From Asaia bogorensis (GTDB taxonomy: Bacteria; Pseudomonadota; Alphaproteobacteria; Acetobacterales; Acetobacteraceae), in the NCBI GenBank assembly GCA_945897825.1, contig CAMDGX010000006.1:20495-84494 (forward strand): a DNA stretch of 64,000 bases. The letters run 5' to 3'. A program made the translations under genes and the position numbers. Of this stretch, positions 42,474 to 50,277 are shown in pieces. Positions within the stretch are counted from its first letter, which is position 1. The number at the start of each line of letters is the position of its first letter. The notes beneath the pieces are model-generated. The model made no database searches. It saw nothing but the letters and a program-made list of their open reading frames with translations, and was not told the origin of the DNA.

Positions 42474-42570
42474 CTTCTTTTTGTGAACAAAAAGAAGCAA
42501 AAAAACTTTATCCATGGCGCCGGGCAAAATGGATAAAGTCTTTTTGCTTCTTTTTGTTCAGAAAAAGAAG
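42474..42570. repeat. AT-rich nested palindrome, copy 4 (shortest, most symmetric)
   Basis: Arms of about 47 bases (including flanking GGATT) pair with few mismatches around a 13-base centre at about 42516-42528. Both ends carry the CTTCTTTTTG-type hairpin; inner arms ACTTTATCCAT and ATGGATAAAGT. It lies between the convergent M23 gene and acyl-CoA dehydrogenase gene, 9 and 10 bases from their stops. Confidence 0.92.
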
Positions 42571-42580
42571 GTCTTGCTTG

Positions 42581-43750
42581 CTAGCTCGGTAGCGCGAGCA
42601 CGTTCTTGGCCAGGACGTTGCGTTGGATTTCGTTGCTGCCGCCGTAGATCGAGCTGGGGCGGGACTGGATGAACTGGCCTTGCGGGTTCAGTTCGCGGTT
42701 GCCGCCGATCGGCTCCAGCAGGCCGGTGTTCTCGCCGGCGATCTCGACCATCGCCTCGGTGATGCGCTGGTAGAGCTCGGTCTGGTTGACCTTGAGCATC
42801 GACACATCGGGGCCAAGCTGCTCGCCGCGGCGGACCTTCTCGGCGAAGGTTTCATACAGCGCCTTGTGGTCCTCGAGGTCCATGCGCAGGCGGGTGTAGC
42901 GGTCGACGAACTGCGGGTCGTCCTCCAGGCCCATGTGCTCGGCGAGCAGCTTGAGGCGCTGCAGCGCGTAGCCGGACTGGCGGGGGGAACCGATGCCGAT
43001 GCGCTCGAAGCTGAGCAGGTTCTTGGCCATCGTCCAGCCCTTGTCGATGGCGCCGACAATCTGGCCCTTGGGCACGCGGACATTGTCGAAGAACACCTCG
43101 CAGAACTCGTCGCCCATGTCGAGGTTGCGGATCGGGCGGACGGTGATGCCGGGGGAATTCATCTCGACGAGCAGGAAGGAGATGCCCTCCTGCTTCTTCG
43201 CGTTCTTGTTGGTGCGGACGAGGAGGAAGATCCAGTTGGCGTCCATGGCCAGCGACGTCCAGATCTTCTGGCCGTTGACGACCCAGTGCTCGCCGTCGAG
43301 CACCGCCTCGGTGCGCAAATTGGCGAGGTCGGAGCCGGCATTCGGCTCGCTGTAGCCCTGGCACCAGATATGCTCGCCGGCGATGATCTTGGGTAGGAAG
43401 TGAGCGCGCTGTTCGTCTGTTCCGAAGCGGATCAGCAGCGGGCCGATCATCGTCATGCCCATGTCGTTGAGGCGGGTGCAGCCGTGGCGCTGGAATTCCT
43501 CCAGCATGATCAGCTGCTTGCCGGCGGTCAGCCCCATGCCGCCGTATTGGCGCGGCCAGCCGGGGGCAAGCCAGCCCTTCTCGGACAGCTTGAAATACCA
43601 GGCCTTGTTCTCGGAGAAATGCAGCCGCTTGGTCGGGTTGCGCAGCTCGGGCGGGTAGTTCGCCTCCACCCAGCCGCGCACCATCATGCGGAAGCTGTCG
43701 TCGTCGAGGTGGTTGTAGTCGTCAGGCGTGGCGGGCGTGACGGCGTTCAT
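42581..43750 (-). CDS. Acyl-CoA dehydrogenase family protein
   Basis: 389 residues from ATG at 43750. FAD-binding landmarks: GMTMIGPLLIRFGT, WCQGYSEPNAGSDLA, VNGQKIWTS and FEVFFDNVRVP-like CEVFFDNVRVPKG. In the C-terminal domain the motif is IYGGSNEIQRNVLA; the position of the catalytic glutamate of medium-chain enzymes (YEGT) is Gly. This places it with FadE-type enzymes that use another residue or a partner subunit. It oxidises an acyl-CoA in the cytosol, passing electrons to ETF. Its close relative in the window is the gene at 63046. Confidence 0.88.
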   Translation of the reverse strand: MNAVTPATPDDYNHLDDDSFRMMVRGWVEANYPPELRNPTKRLHFSENKAWYFKLSEKGWLAPGWPRQYGGMGLTAGKQLIMLEEFQRHGCTRLNDMGMTMIGPLLIRFGTDEQRAHFLPKIIAGEHIWCQGYSEPNAGSDLANLRTEAVLDGEHWVVNGQKIWTSLAMDANWIFLLVRTNKNAKKQEGISFLLVEMNSPGITVRPIRNLDMGDEFCEVFFDNVRVPKGQIVGAIDKGWTMAKNLLSFERIGIGSPRQSGYALQRLKLLAEHMGLEDDPQFVDRYTRLRMDLEDHKALYETFAEKVRRGEQLGPDVSMLKVNQTELYQRITEAMVEIAGENTGLLEPIGGNRELNPQGQFIQSRPSSIYGGSNEIQRNVLAKNVLALPS

Positions 43751-43882
43751 GGCGGGCCTCCGGGTGGCGTTCCTCGTGGCGCAGGCTACGACGTGCGGGC
43801 GGCCTGTTCCAGGGGGTGATGCGGGGCTAGGCTCGGGGGCGAACGAAGGGGAACAGCCATCCGCAACGCCCATGCCGGCCTG

Positions 43883-45214
43883 GTGGTGATCGGACTCGGC
43901 ACATTGGTCGTGCCGCTGGATTCGATGGTCAACGTGGCCTTCCCCGACATCGTGCGCGATTTCGCCATTCCCATCCCGATGATCCAGTGGGTGGTGATCA
44001 GCTACGTGCTGACCCATGCCAGCCTGATGCTGGTGTTCGGGCGGCTCGGCGACATGCTGGGGCACCGGCGGATCTTCCTGGCCGGGGCAGCGCTGAGTGC
44101 GGTGGCGTTCGTAGGCTGCGCGCTGGCGCCGGGGTATGGCTGGCTGCTGGCCGCGCGGGTGGCGCAGGGGATGGGGGCGGCGTTGCTGCTGAGTTGCGGG
44201 CCGGCGCTGGCGACCTTCCTGTTTCCGGAGAGCGAGCGGGCGCGGGCGCTGGGGCTCTACACGATGATCTTCGGGCTGGGCGGGGCGATCGGGCCGCCGC
44301 TGGCCGGGTTGCTGGTGGAGCAGTGGGGTTGGCGGGCGGTGTATGCCGCGCGGGTGCCGCTGTGCGTGCTGGCATTCGTGTTCGCGCTGCGGCTGCCGCG
44401 GGGGGCGGCGGGGCCGCGCGAGCGGTTCGACGGGATCGGCGCGGTGCTGCTGGCCACCGCGATCACGGCCGCGTTGCTGGCGGTGAACACGACGCGGGAC
44501 TGGTCGACGCAGGGCTGGCTGGTGCTGGCGCTCGCGGGGCTGGCGGTGGCGGCCGGGGTGGGGTTCGTGCGGCAGGAGCGGCTTGTGGAGCGGCCGATCA
44601 TCGATGTGTCGCTGTTCCGCGACGCCGGGTTTTCGGCGATCAACCTGGGCAATGTGCTGGTGAACCTGTCGGCCTTCGCGGTGATGCTGCTGGCGCCGTT
44701 CTACCTGGTGCAGGTGGAGGGGCTGTCGGTGACGGCGCTGGGGCTGGTGCTGGCGGGCTCGGCGGTCGGGATGACGGTGTCCGCGCCGATCGCCGGGCGG
44801 CTGGCCGCGCGGTTTCCGGCGCGGGGGCTGCTGGTGGCAGGCGCGGTGATGGTGGCGGTGTCGCTGGCGCTGGTGGCCCAAACTGCCGGAATGATGGTGA
44901 TGGTGCCGGCGCTGGTGCTGCAGGGGATCGGGCTCGGGCTCTACCAGGTGGCGTATGCCGATATCGTGACGCGGACACTGCCGCGGCGGGCGCGCGGGGT
45001 CGCGGGGAGCCTGGCGATGATGACGCGCACGCTCGGCACCGTCACCGGGGCGGCGGTGCTGATGCTGGCGTTCCAGGCGGCGCGGGGGGCGGCGGAGACG
45101 GCGGGGCTGGCGGCGGATGCGGCGCTGGTGGCGGGGTTCCGCGCGGCGTTCCTGATGGCATCGGCGCTGACCCTGGCCACCGCCGCGCTGCTGTTCTGGC
45201 GCAGTCCGCGCTGA
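43883..45214 (+). CDS. MFS transporter, drug:H+ antiporter-like
   Basis: 443 residues as drawn from GTG at 43883. TM1 GTLVVPLDSMVNVAFPDI, motif A GRLGDMLGHRR after TM2, motif C-like GLGGAIGPPLAGLLVEQWGWR and 12-14 helices mark the DHA family, exporting small molecules in exchange for protons. A strong AAGGGGAA lies before an in-frame ATC at 43859, where the natural N-terminus (RNAHAGLVVIG) would start. The true start may therefore be non-standard or mutated. Divergent from the acyl-CoA dehydrogenase gene. Confidence 0.85.
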   Translation: MVIGLGTLVVPLDSMVNVAFPDIVRDFAIPIPMIQWVVISYVLTHASLMLVFGRLGDMLGHRRIFLAGAALSAVAFVGCALAPGYGWLLAARVAQGMGAALLLSCGPALATFLFPESERARALGLYTMIFGLGGAIGPPLAGLLVEQWGWRAVYAARVPLCVLAFVFALRLPRGAAGPRERFDGIGAVLLATAITAALLAVNTTRDWSTQGWLVLALAGLAVAAGVGFVRQERLVERPIIDVSLFRDAGFSAINLGNVLVNLSAFAVMLLAPFYLVQVEGLSVTALGLVLAGSAVGMTVSAPIAGRLAARFPARGLLVAGAVMVAVSLALVAQTAGMMVMVPALVLQGIGLGLYQVAYADIVTRTLPRRARGVAGSLAMMTRTLGTVTGAAVLMLAFQAARGAAETAGLAADAALVAGFRAAFLMASALTLATAALLFWRSPR

Positions 45215-45281
45215 GCACAGGGGCTGAAGAATTGACCGGCACGCGCCCGGCTGCTTCCGTTGCGCCTGTGGGGGTGCGCGG

Positions 45282-46877
45282 ATGGAGCCTGTCGACGTTC
45301 TGATCATCGGGTCCGGCGCGTCCGGCGCGGCGGTGGCGTGGAGCCTCGCCGAGACGCGCATGCGGATCGTCTGCCTGGAGCAGGGCGGGTGGGAGAACCC
45401 GGCGTCGTTCCCGGCGACCGGGCGGGACTGGGAGGCGCGGCGCTTCTCGGATTTCGCCTCCTCGCCGAACCAGCGCCGCCGGGCGACGGACTATCCGGTC
45501 AACGACGACGACAGCCCGATCAAGGTGGTCAACTTCAACGGCGTCGGCGGCGGGACGGTGATGTTCACGGCGCATTTCCCGCGGCTGCACCCGTCGGACT
45601 TCCGGGTGCGGACGCTGGATGGCGTGGCCGATGACTGGCCGATCGACTACTTCGCGCTGGAGAAGTTCTACGCGCTGAACGACCGGATGACCGGCGTTTC
45701 GGGCCTGGCGGGCGATCCGGCCTATCCGCCGCATGCGCCGCCGATGCCGCCGCTGCCGATGGGGCGGACGGGGCGGCGGATCGGCACGGCGATGAACCGG
45801 CTCGGCTGGCACTGGTGGCCGTCCGAGGCGGCGATCGCGACGACGGAATGGGAGGGCCGCGCGCCCTGCATCAATGTCGGCCATTGCACGCCGGGCTGCG
45901 CGCAGGGGGCGAAGGGCTCGACCGACATCACCTACTGGCCGCTGGCGATCCGGGCGGGAGTGGAGCTGCGGACGCATTGCCGGGTGCGCGAGATCACGCA
46001 TGACGCCAGCGGGATGGCGACGGGCGCGATCTACTACGACCGGGAGGGGCGCGAGGTGTTCCAGCCGGCGCATGTGGTGGTGGTGGCGTGCAACGGGGTG
46101 GGGACGCCGCGGCTGCTGCTGAACTCGGCGGGCGGCAAGCATCCCGACGGGTTGGCGAATTCGTCAGGGCTGGTGGGGCGGAACCTGATGTTCCATCCCT
46201 GGGCCGTGGTGAGCGGCCATGTCGACGAGAAGCTGGACGGGCATCGCGGCTCGCCGCTGTGCCTGTGGAGCCAGGAATTCTACGAGACCGACCGCGCGCG
46301 CGGCTTCGTGCGCGGCTACGAGTTCCAGTTCGGGCGCGGCGCGGCGCTGATCACCGAGGGGATCCAGAACATGGCGCTGGGGCGCATCCCGTGGGGCGAT
46401 GGGCACCATGATGCGTTCCGGCACTGGTCCGGCCGGCGCTTCTCGGTTGAGGTGTGCGCGGAGGATTTGCCGGAGGAGCACAACCGGGTGACGCTCGACC
46501 CCGTGCTGAAGGACGGGCACGGGATTCCGGCGCCGCGGATCAGCTACCGGATCGGGGAGAATTCGCGGGCGATGCTGGCGCATGGGGTGGCGCATGCGCA
46601 GCGGATCATGGCGGCGGCGGAGGCGACCGACCTTTCGGTGACGTGCCCGGTGCCGGTGGCCGGCTGGCATCTGCTCGGCACCTGCCGGATGGGCACCGAT
46701 CCGGCGCGGTCGGTGGTGAACGAATGGGGGCGGTGCCACGATGTGCGCAACCTGTTCATCGTCGATGGCAGCGTGTTCGTGACCTCGGGCGGGGTGAACC
46801 CGACGACGACGATCCAGGCGATCGCGCTCTACATCGCCGACCAGATGAAGCAGCGCCTGGCCAATTTGTTCGATTGA
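45282..46877 (+). CDS. GMC-family FAD oxidoreductase
   Basis: 531 residues. Rossmann FAD motif GSGASGAAVAWSLAE near the N-terminus, FNGVGGGTVMF flavin loop, and the catalytic pair H463 in GWHLLGTCRMG and N506 in SGGVNPTTTIQA. This subgroup includes the large subunit of gluconate 2-dehydrogenase and related sugar/alcohol dehydrogenases. No signal peptide is seen. The gene at 46885 encodes a subunit-3-like protein, supporting a two-component dehydrogenase; no cytochrome subunit gene is present. Confidence 0.88.
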   Translation: MEPVDVLIIGSGASGAAVAWSLAETRMRIVCLEQGGWENPASFPATGRDWEARRFSDFASSPNQRRRATDYPVNDDDSPIKVVNFNGVGGGTVMFTAHFPRLHPSDFRVRTLDGVADDWPIDYFALEKFYALNDRMTGVSGLAGDPAYPPHAPPMPPLPMGRTGRRIGTAMNRLGWHWWPSEAAIATTEWEGRAPCINVGHCTPGCAQGAKGSTDITYWPLAIRAGVELRTHCRVREITHDASGMATGAIYYDREGREVFQPAHVVVVACNGVGTPRLLLNSAGGKHPDGLANSSGLVGRNLMFHPWAVVSGHVDEKLDGHRGSPLCLWSQEFYETDRARGFVRGYEFQFGRGAALITEGIQNMALGRIPWGDGHHDAFRHWSGRRFSVEVCAEDLPEEHNRVTLDPVLKDGHGIPAPRISYRIGENSRAMLAHGVAHAQRIMAAAEATDLSVTCPVPVAGWHLLGTCRMGTDPARSVVNEWGRCHDVRNLFIVDGSVFVTSGGVNPTTTIQAIALYIADQMKQRLANLFD

Positions 46878-46884
46878 GGGCGCG

Positions 46885-47334
46885 ATGGGCTTCCTGGACG
46901 ACGCGGCGGTGGATGACCTGCGGTGCCTGGCGGGGATGGTGATCCCGGCGAGCGCCAGGCATGGGGTGCCGGGGGCGGACGATCCCCTGATCTTTGCCGA
47001 CCTGCTGCGCGGGCTGGACCATGACCGGGCGGAGGTGCTGGCCGGGCTCGCGCATGTGCGGGCGACGGCGGGCGGGCCGTTGTCGAGGCTCGATGCTGCG
47101 GGCCGGGCAGCGCTGGCGGTGGCGTTGCAGGCGCAGGGCGATGCCAACGTGTCGGTGCTCAGCCGGCATGTGATGCTCGCGTACTACCGCGACGACCGGG
47201 TGGTGCGCGCGCTGGGGCTGGAGCCGCGGGCGCCGTTTCCCCTCGGACACGAGGTGGAGGCGGGGGACTGGTCGCTGCTCGATCCGGTGCGGGCGCGCGC
47301 GCCGATGTGGCGCGATCCGCGGCGATCGCGTTGA
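46885..47334 (+). CDS. Gluconate 2-dehydrogenase subunit 3-like protein
   Basis: 149 residues, starting seven bases after the GMC stop. MVIPASARHGVPGADDPLIFADLL matches the IPAS..PGA.D pattern of the subunit 3 family, which assists assembly or export of the flavoprotein. The usual N-terminal twin-arginine signal is absent, so if the complex is exported the signal must come from elsewhere, or the complex stays in the cytosol. Confidence 0.75.
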   Translation: MGFLDDAAVDDLRCLAGMVIPASARHGVPGADDPLIFADLLRGLDHDRAEVLAGLAHVRATAGGPLSRLDAAGRAALAVALQAQGDANVSVLSRHVMLAYYRDDRVVRALGLEPRAPFPLGHEVEAGDWSLLDPVRARAPMWRDPRRSR

Positions 47335-47383
47335 CTGCATCTTCGTAACATTCGCGACCGGCGTCGGCGGCGCGCGGCAGGCT

Positions 47384-47402
47384 GGCCGGGCTCGCCCCGG
47401 CC
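47384..47402 (+). terminator. Possible terminator hairpin after the GMC operon
   Basis: GGCCGGG-CTCGC-CCCGGCC stem 50 bases past the stop. No T tract follows, so intrinsic termination is uncertain. Confidence 0.4.
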
Positions 47403-47521
47403 GATCCCGCCCTCACTTCCCGGACTTCTAACTCACTCGTGATGGCGGCCGGAGCGGTCGGGATGCTCTTGTGCGCCCCGGCTCGACAAACGATGCCTCC
47501 GATCCGGGGAAGGTGACACCG

Positions 47522-48937
47522 ATGCAACTGCACACGCCGCAGGAGGCGAACGCCGCCGGCTGTCCCGACACCCAGCCGGACATGATGATCCGCGCGTGTA
47601 TCGCCACCGCCCAGATGCGCCGGGATCGCGGCCGGCTGGACCAGGCACAGCAGGAGATCCTGGCGCTGCGGGCGGGCACGCCGCGCGTCGCCGCATCGCC
47701 GCAACGGGCCCGCCAGGCGCTGCGCCGCATCTTCCACCTTCTGCCGACCGGGATGCAGGACCTCGTTCGCCGCTGGCGCGCCGCCGCGCCGCCGGCAGCC
47801 GTCGCGGCCACGCCACCCACCAGGGGAAAGGGTCGCGGCCGGGCGCTGGTGATCGACGACCACTGGCCGCGCCCGGACCGCGACGCGGGCTCCATGGAGA
47901 TCGTGAACCTGGCGCATTCCCTCCGGGCGCTCGGCTTCGAGGTTGTCCTGGCCGCGGGGCTCGAGCACGACGCACCCTCCGCCGCGCGCGACGCGCTGGT
48001 CGCCGACGGCATCGCGTGCCTGTCGCCCGACGACGCGCCATCGGTCGAGGCGTTCCTCGCAAGCCAGGGCAGCACGCTCGACCTGTGCGTGTTGTGCCGG
48101 GTCTACTGCGGCGGACGATTCCTGGAGGATGTGCTGCGCTCGGCGCGCAAGGCCCGCATCCTGTTCCACTCGATCGACCTGCATTACCTGCGCCTGGAGC
48201 GCCAGGCCGGGCTGGAGGGCGGCGAGGCGGCGGCATCCGTCGCGCGGCAGGTGCGGGCGCGGGAGGAGGCGGTGATGCGGCTGAGCGATGCCACCATCGT
48301 CGTCTCCGACGCGGAACTGCTTCACCTGGCGCAGGCGATGCCCGACGTGCTCGCGGTGCAGCTGCCGCTGGCTCGGCGCGTCGTTCCGCCCGAAACGCCG
48401 TTCGCCGCACGGTCCGGCATCGGCTTCATCGGCAGCTTCGCCCATGCGCCGAACGTCGATGCCATCCGCTACTTCCTCGCCGAGATCTGGCCGCTGGTGC
48501 GGCGCGAGATGCCCGAGCTCGAGCTGACGATCGTGGGGGCGGATGCGCCGGCCGACCTAGTTGGCGGCGCCGCCGGCCGGGTGCGCCTGCTCGGCCATGT
48601 GCCGGATATCGGCCCGTGGTTCGAAGGGCTGCGGCTGAGCGTGGCGCCGCTGCGGTTCGGCGCCGGGGCCAAGGGCAAGGTGGCGTCGAGCCTGGCCGCA
48701 GGCGTGCCCTGCATCGCCACCCCGGTCGCGGCGGAGGGGATGGCGCTGTCCCGGTCCGCCGGCGTGCTGGTGGCGACGGATGCACAGGCCTTCGCCCGGC
48801 GGGTGGTGGAGGCCTATCGCGACGAGGCGCTGTGGACGGAGCTGTCGCGCGGCGGCCTTGCCTATGCGCGCGACACGCTGTCCCTGTCGGCTTGGCGCAC
48901 CCGGCTCGACCGCACGCTGCGACTTATCGGGCTGTAG
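47522..48937 (+). CDS. Glycosyltransferase family 4 protein with N-terminal helical extension
   Basis: 471 residues from ATG at 47522, with GGGAAGGTG upstream. Residues 1-110 are helical and Arg/Ala-rich. From about 115 the protein has a GT-B fold: ALVIDDHWPRPDRDAGS at the acceptor-side start, then GIGFIGSFAHAPNVDAIRYFLAEIWP, VRLLGHVPDIGPWFEGLRLSVAPLRFGAGAKGK and VPCIATPVAAEGM in the nucleotide-sugar domain. The pattern is that of GT4-like transferases (Glyco_trans_1_4) in surface-polysaccharide loci. No membrane helix. Its 3' end overlaps the convergent methyltransferase gene by 14 bases. Confidence 0.85.
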   Translation: MQLHTPQEANAAGCPDTQPDMMIRACIATAQMRRDRGRLDQAQQEILALRAGTPRVAASPQRARQALRRIFHLLPTGMQDLVRRWRAAAPPAAVAATPPTRGKGRGRALVIDDHWPRPDRDAGSMEIVNLAHSLRALGFEVVLAAGLEHDAPSAARDALVADGIACLSPDDAPSVEAFLASQGSTLDLCVLCRVYCGGRFLEDVLRSARKARILFHSIDLHYLRLERQAGLEGGEAAASVARQVRAREEAVMRLSDATIVVSDAELLHLAQAMPDVLAVQLPLARRVVPPETPFAARSGIGFIGSFAHAPNVDAIRYFLAEIWPLVRREMPELELTIVGADAPADLVGGAAGRVRLLGHVPDIGPWFEGLRLSVAPLRFGAGAKGKVASSLAAGVPCIATPVAAEGMALSRSAGVLVATDAQAFARRVVEAYRDEALWTELSRGGLAYARDTLSLSAWRTRLDRTLRLIGL

Positions 48938-49943
48938 GCCGCCGCCCCAGCCCGGCGAACGCCGCGGCGATCCGCGCCCAGGGCGACCGCAGGCGCGGCG
49001 GGGCCACGGCGGTGACGGTGGCGAAGTCGCTGCCGATGCTGCCGTTGGCCATGGCGCTGTCCTCGGCGGCGAAGAACCGTTCCAGCACCGCGCAGTCATC
49101 CGCCCGATCCGGGCTGAAGTTCTGCGCGATGTCGCCCAGCACGTTGTGCAGCAGCGCACCGCCGAGCGGCCGTTCCTCGATCACCGTGAAATGCGCCCGC
49201 ACCAGTGGCAGGATATCGGCCGAACGGATCGCTTCGCTGGGGTCTGCGGCCAGCATCTGCGCGATCGTCGGGCGAGTCAGCGCCGGCTTCGGCGTTCCAT
49301 CGGGCAGGCGGCGGAGGCGCTCGGGCAGCGAGTCCAGCAGCGCATTGCCCAGGCGCAGCTGGTTGTCGGTCCATTGGAAGCGCGTCGCGCCGACGAACTC
49401 GTGCAGGTGGAACACGCCGCCAGGCCGCAGCGCGCGCTTCACCGCGGCGAACAGCGGTTCCAGCCGTTCGACGTGGTGCACGGAGGAATGGGCGAACACC
49501 ACGTCGACGCTGCCGGGCGCGAAGTCCGCCACCTCGAGGTCGGCGACGTGGTAGCGGATGCGGCCCTCGAAGCCGGCCTCGGCGGCGAGGCGGCGGGATT
49601 CCATGATCGCGCCCTCCGCGAGGTCGAAGGCGTCGAACTGCCGCACCACGCCCCGGGCGACGAGGTCGCGTTCCAGCGCGCCGAAGCCGCAGCCGAGCGA
49701 CAAGGCCCGTCCGATCGGAACCGACCAGCCCCGGCCCGCCAGCAGCTCGACCAACCGGCCATAGGCATCCTGGTCCGTGCGTCCGGAGGCGAGCCGGTTC
49801 ACGCGGTCGCGCACCTGCGGATGGGCCAGCCAGTATTGCCCGAGCACCTGGGTGTCGCGCGCGGCGTCGGCCGACCAAACTTCGCTCACCTTGTCCCGGC
49901 GGGCGCGGTCCGCAGCGTGCGGCGATGGATCGATGGCTGCCAT
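48924..49943 (-). CDS. SAM-dependent methyltransferase
   Basis: 339 residues from the ATG at 49943; no clear ribosome binding site, so the start is provisional. Class I fold: motif I LSLGCGFGALERDLV (about 80-94), acidic DAFDLAEGAI, then VADLEVADFAPGSVDVVFAHSSVHHV and LRPGGVFHLHEFVG. The last 90 residues are an extra helical domain. In a glycan locus it may methylate a sugar or lipid carrier, which is inference. Reads against the flanking glycosyltransferase genes. Confidence 0.8.
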   Translation of the reverse strand: MAAIDPSPHAADRARRDKVSEVWSADAARDTQVLGQYWLAHPQVRDRVNRLASGRTDQDAYGRLVELLAGRGWSVPIGRALSLGCGFGALERDLVARGVVRQFDAFDLAEGAIMESRRLAAEAGFEGRIRYHVADLEVADFAPGSVDVVFAHSSVHHVERLEPLFAAVKRALRPGGVFHLHEFVGATRFQWTDNQLRLGNALLDSLPERLRRLPDGTPKPALTRPTIAQMLAADPSEAIRSADILPLVRAHFTVIEERPLGGALLHNVLGDIAQNFSPDRADDCAVLERFFAAEDSAMANGSIGSDFATVTAVAPPRLRSPWARIAAAFAGLGRRPTAR

Positions 49944-50277
49944 GGCCGCATCACAGACTGGAACGGGCGGATTTGGCGAGCCGGGCGGCGATGAAGTTTG
50001 CGCGATCAACCACTGAACCGACCCGGCCTCGTGCAGCCGCCTGCCGGTCCGCGATGCGGCGGCAAGATGCCGACGCGAAGCCGATTCACAGCTCGCATCG
50101 CCGGCGCTGGGCCTCCGCGGCGCCCGAATTCCGCGCATGAATGAGCAGCAACCAGGAGCGAGTGGTGTGGCAGTCTGAATACTATAGTATTTTTATACAC
50201 GAACTTATGAACATATAAACGCCACTTGAATGCTTTTGTATGTTTTCATCATGTAAAACGCAAACAATGAATTATAG
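49944..50277. other. Intergenic region with AT island and palindrome before the glycan operon
   Basis: 334 bases, no gene supported. From about 50165 the DNA is strikingly AT-rich. It holds a perfect 14-base palindrome AATACTATAGTATT (50178-50191) followed by TTTTATA, and several -10-like boxes such as TATAGT at 50273. It probably holds promoters for the plus-strand glycan operon and the minus-strand methyltransferase. Confidence 0.6.
50178..50191. promoter_or_regulatory. Perfect 14-base palindrome, possible operator
   Basis: AATACTATAGTATT is its own reverse complement and sits in the AT island about 90 bases before the first codon of the large fusion gene. A repressor or activator site is plausible; chance is less likely given the GC-rich background but not excluded. 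Confidence 0.4.
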
